Shown here: piece after piece, positions 52,073 through 53,695 of the stretch | How the letters are laid out: each line of letters starts with the position of its first letter | Position numbering within the stretch: position 1 is the stretch's first letter | Assembly (NCBI GenBank): GCA_902625215.1 | Contig: CACOAO010000014.1 | Location: forward strand, 1-53,695 | DNA length: 53,695 bases | Source of the DNA: an uncultured SAR116 cluster alpha proteobacterium | GTDB lineage: Bacteria; Pseudomonadota; Alphaproteobacteria; Puniceispirillales; Marisalimonadaceae | Reading direction: 5' to 3' | Notes under the pieces: generated by a model | Seen by the model: only the letters and a program-made list of their open reading frames with translations | Database searches by the model: none | What the model was told of the DNA's origin: nothing | Translations under genes and position numbers: made by a program

Positions 52073-53695
52073 TTAAAAGAAGGATTTCTTGTATAAGTTA
52101 TTAATTTCGTCTTTATAATATTTTGCAATTACATGTCGTCTTATTTTGAGTGTAGGGGTTAATTGACTATTATCAGTACTAAAAGGTTTATTCGAAAAAA
52201 TAAATTTTCTAATTTTTTTTGTCTGAGATAAATCTTTATTTACGTCATTTAAAATATTTTGAAGATTTTCTTTTAAAATATTTTCGTTATCACTTAATGA
52301 AGTTTCAGTTGGAATAATTATAGCAACTAAAAAAGGTCTGTTATGTCCATAAATCATTACTTGCTCAATTTCATCGTATGCCAGTAAAAGATTTTCAATT
52401 GGAACAGGAGCTATATTTTCACCCCCTGAATTAACAATCATTTCATTTACTCTTCCAGAAATTTTTAAGTATCCATCATTGTCAATTGATCCCAGGTCTC
52501 CAGTGTGCAACCAACCATTTACCAAAACTTTATCTGTGTTTTTTTTATCTTTCCAATAACCCTTCATTAGAGAACTTCCCTTTACGAGAATTTCATTTTG
52601 ATTAGAAATTTTAACCTGAAGTCCTTTTATAACAACGCCCACGGTATCTATTTTTATATTATTTATTGGATTACACGATATAAGTGGTGAACATTCAGTT
52701 TGACCGTATCCTTGTAAAATATTAATTCCAAGAGATTGAAAAAATAAACCAACTTGTTCATTCAGAGCAGCACCTCCAGAAATAAAAGCTTGTAAATTTC
52801 CACCAAACTTTTTCTGAAAGTTTTTTCTTACTAATTTATCTAAAATTATATTTTGGACTTCTTCTAAAAAAGTTAGTTTTATTTTTTTATATTTTTTAGT
52901 CCCAAATGTAATTGTTTTTTCAAACAGTTTTTGAGAAACTTTACTTTTGGTTAAAAGTTGATTATTTATTTTCTTATATAAAACTTCATAAAGTCTTGGC
53001 ACGGCAGTCATCAATGTTGGCTTAACACTTATTAAATCATTTACTATTTGATCACGATTTTCATTAAAATAAATTTCTGCTCCAATAAATATAGGTAAGA
53101 AAAAGCCAGCAGTATGTTCATAAGCGTGTGATAATGGAATTATAGACAGAAATTTATGATCTTTTATTTTGATTTCAGAAACTAACTCTCTTGCTCCAAC
53201 TATATTAGATATAATTGATTTATGAGTTAACATTACTCCTTTAGGTTTATTACTAGTTCCAGATGTGTAAATAATTGAAACCACATCATTTTCATCAATT
53301 TTAGACACAAAATGTTGTATAATATTTGATTTCACATCACTTTTTGAACCAAGAGTTATTAACTCATTAAATGTATAAAAACCTATGTTAAATTTTTTGA
53401 ATTTTGATGAGTTTGTATTGTCTATACATATTACATGTTTAATTTTATTCAAATTTGGTAGTATATTTAAAATTAGTGATAAAAGTTTTCTATTAACAAA
53501 AACTATTGAAGTTTCTGAATGAGACAAGAGATAAGAAATTTCTTCTTCATTACTGGTTGTATAACCAGGAACAGTTATTGCTCCTAGTGATATTGTAGCC
53601 AAATCTATAGCGCACCACTTATAACTATTATCAGCAATAACGGATATTTTATCATTTTTTTTTACACCTATTTCATGTAATGCTGAACTTATATT
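52073..53695 (-). CDS. Long-chain acyl-CoA synthetase (AMP-forming), 5' end beyond window
   Basis: Adenylate-forming ligase that activates fatty acids to acyl-CoA. The C-terminal 540 residues are visible; the frame stays open past the TTG at 53602 through to the right edge, with good family sequence (HEIGVKKNDKISVIADNSYK), so the true start is outside the window. Key motifs are the P-loop SIIYTSGTSNKPKGVMLTH, ILQGYGQTECSPLIS, the WLHTGDLG adenylate motif and GRVNEMIVNSGGENIAPVPIE. It is closest to the FAA1/AMP-dependent long-chain type rather than E. coli FadD. Substrate chain length is inferred. Confidence 0.93.
   Translation of the reverse strand, partial: NISSALHEIGVKKNDKISVIADNSYKWCAIDLATISLGAITVPGYTTSNEEEISYLLSHSETSIVFVNRKLLSLILNILPNLNKIKHVICIDNTNSSKFKKFNIGFYTFNELITLGSKSDVKSNIIQHFVSKIDENDVVSIIYTSGTSNKPKGVMLTHKSIISNIVGARELVSEIKIKDHKFLSIIPLSHAYEHTAGFFLPIFIGAEIYFNENRDQIVNDLISVKPTLMTAVPRLYEVLYKKINNQLLTKSKVSQKLFEKTITFGTKKYKKIKLTFLEEVQNIILDKLVRKNFQKKFGGNLQAFISGGAALNEQVGLFFQSLGINILQGYGQTECSPLISCNPINNIKIDTVGVVIKGLQVKISNQNEILVKGSSLMKGYWKDKKNTDKVLVNGWLHTGDLGSIDNDGYLKISGRVNEMIVNSGGENIAPVPIENLLLAYDEIEQVMIYGHNRPFLVAIIIPTETSLSDNENILKENLQNILNDVNKDLSQTKKIRKFIFSNKPFSTDNSQLTPTLKIRRHVIAKYYKDEINNLYKKSFF

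Overview
This window is a gene-dense, strongly AT-rich chromosomal segment (about 30% GC by eye) from an alphaproteobacterium with a streamlined, probably marine, genome. The assignment rests on gene order and family membership. Alphaproteobacterial arrangements present here include ntrB-ntrC, the ispDF fusion, pgpA-pncC-COQ10/RatA-lipA-lpd-pdhC-pdhB(lipoyl-fused)-pdhA-ftsB-eno, plsX-fabH-ihfA-merR, a CBP3-type ubiquinol-cytochrome c chaperone, and birA-coaX-rnj-DUF1467. Spacers are tiny, ATGA/TAATG overlaps are frequent, and several convergent genes share stop-codon bases. I see no rRNA, tRNA, IS element, prophage or CRISPR, and no stretch over 300 bases without a gene.

Layout. 1-2477 (-): nitrogen two-component genes ntrB and ntrC; ntrC runs off the left edge. 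2600-4802 (+): ispDF, pgpA, pncC. 4803-16564 (-): one long co-directional run with the ubiquinone-binding START protein, lipA, lpd and all pyruvate dehydrogenase subunits, then ftsB, eno, kdsA, pyrG, secG, tpiA. 16694-18559 (+): ppiD. 18556-21929 (-): merR, ihfA, fabH, plsX, CBP3-like chaperone. 22004-22435 (+): bamE. 22432-32928 (-): thiL, nusB, riboflavin genes ribH-ribBX-ribE-ribD, nrdR, glyA, rpiB, DUF1467, rnj, coaX, birA. 32948-40556 (-): nqrABCDEF followed by a highly divergent NuoL-like protein. 40771-42075 (+): the Nqr maturation factors apbE and nqrM, divergent from nqrA. 42078-47873: small membrane protein, two EamA transporters and a three-subunit molybdenum hydroxylase (coxMSL-like). 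47946-51107 (+): gnd, gluconokinase, Pif1-like helicase. 51092-53695 (-): a third EamA transporter and a long-chain acyl-CoA synthetase cut by the right edge.

The most interesting points are these. (1) The respiratory locus: in many alphaproteobacteria nuoL-nuoM-nuoN sits directly upstream of birA-coaX-rnj. Here a complete sodium-pumping NADH:quinone oxidoreductase (nqrABCDEF) occupies that place, and the only antiporter-like protein left is a 559-residue NuoL homologue that has lost nearly every proton-channel charge. This suggests in-place replacement of complex I by Na+-NQR with a retained and possibly repurposed NuoL relative. (2) An NtrC orthologue that keeps its receiver, Walker A and Fis domains but lacks the GAFTGA sigma-54 loop and the Walker B Asp-Glu, with an NtrC-box-like palindrome upstream of ntrB. 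(3) fabH has no ATG, GTG or TTG start able to give a full-length enzyme and appears to start at an AUU behind a strong Shine-Dalgarno. (4) The RibBA protein is a RibBX type with a dead GTP cyclohydrolase II domain.
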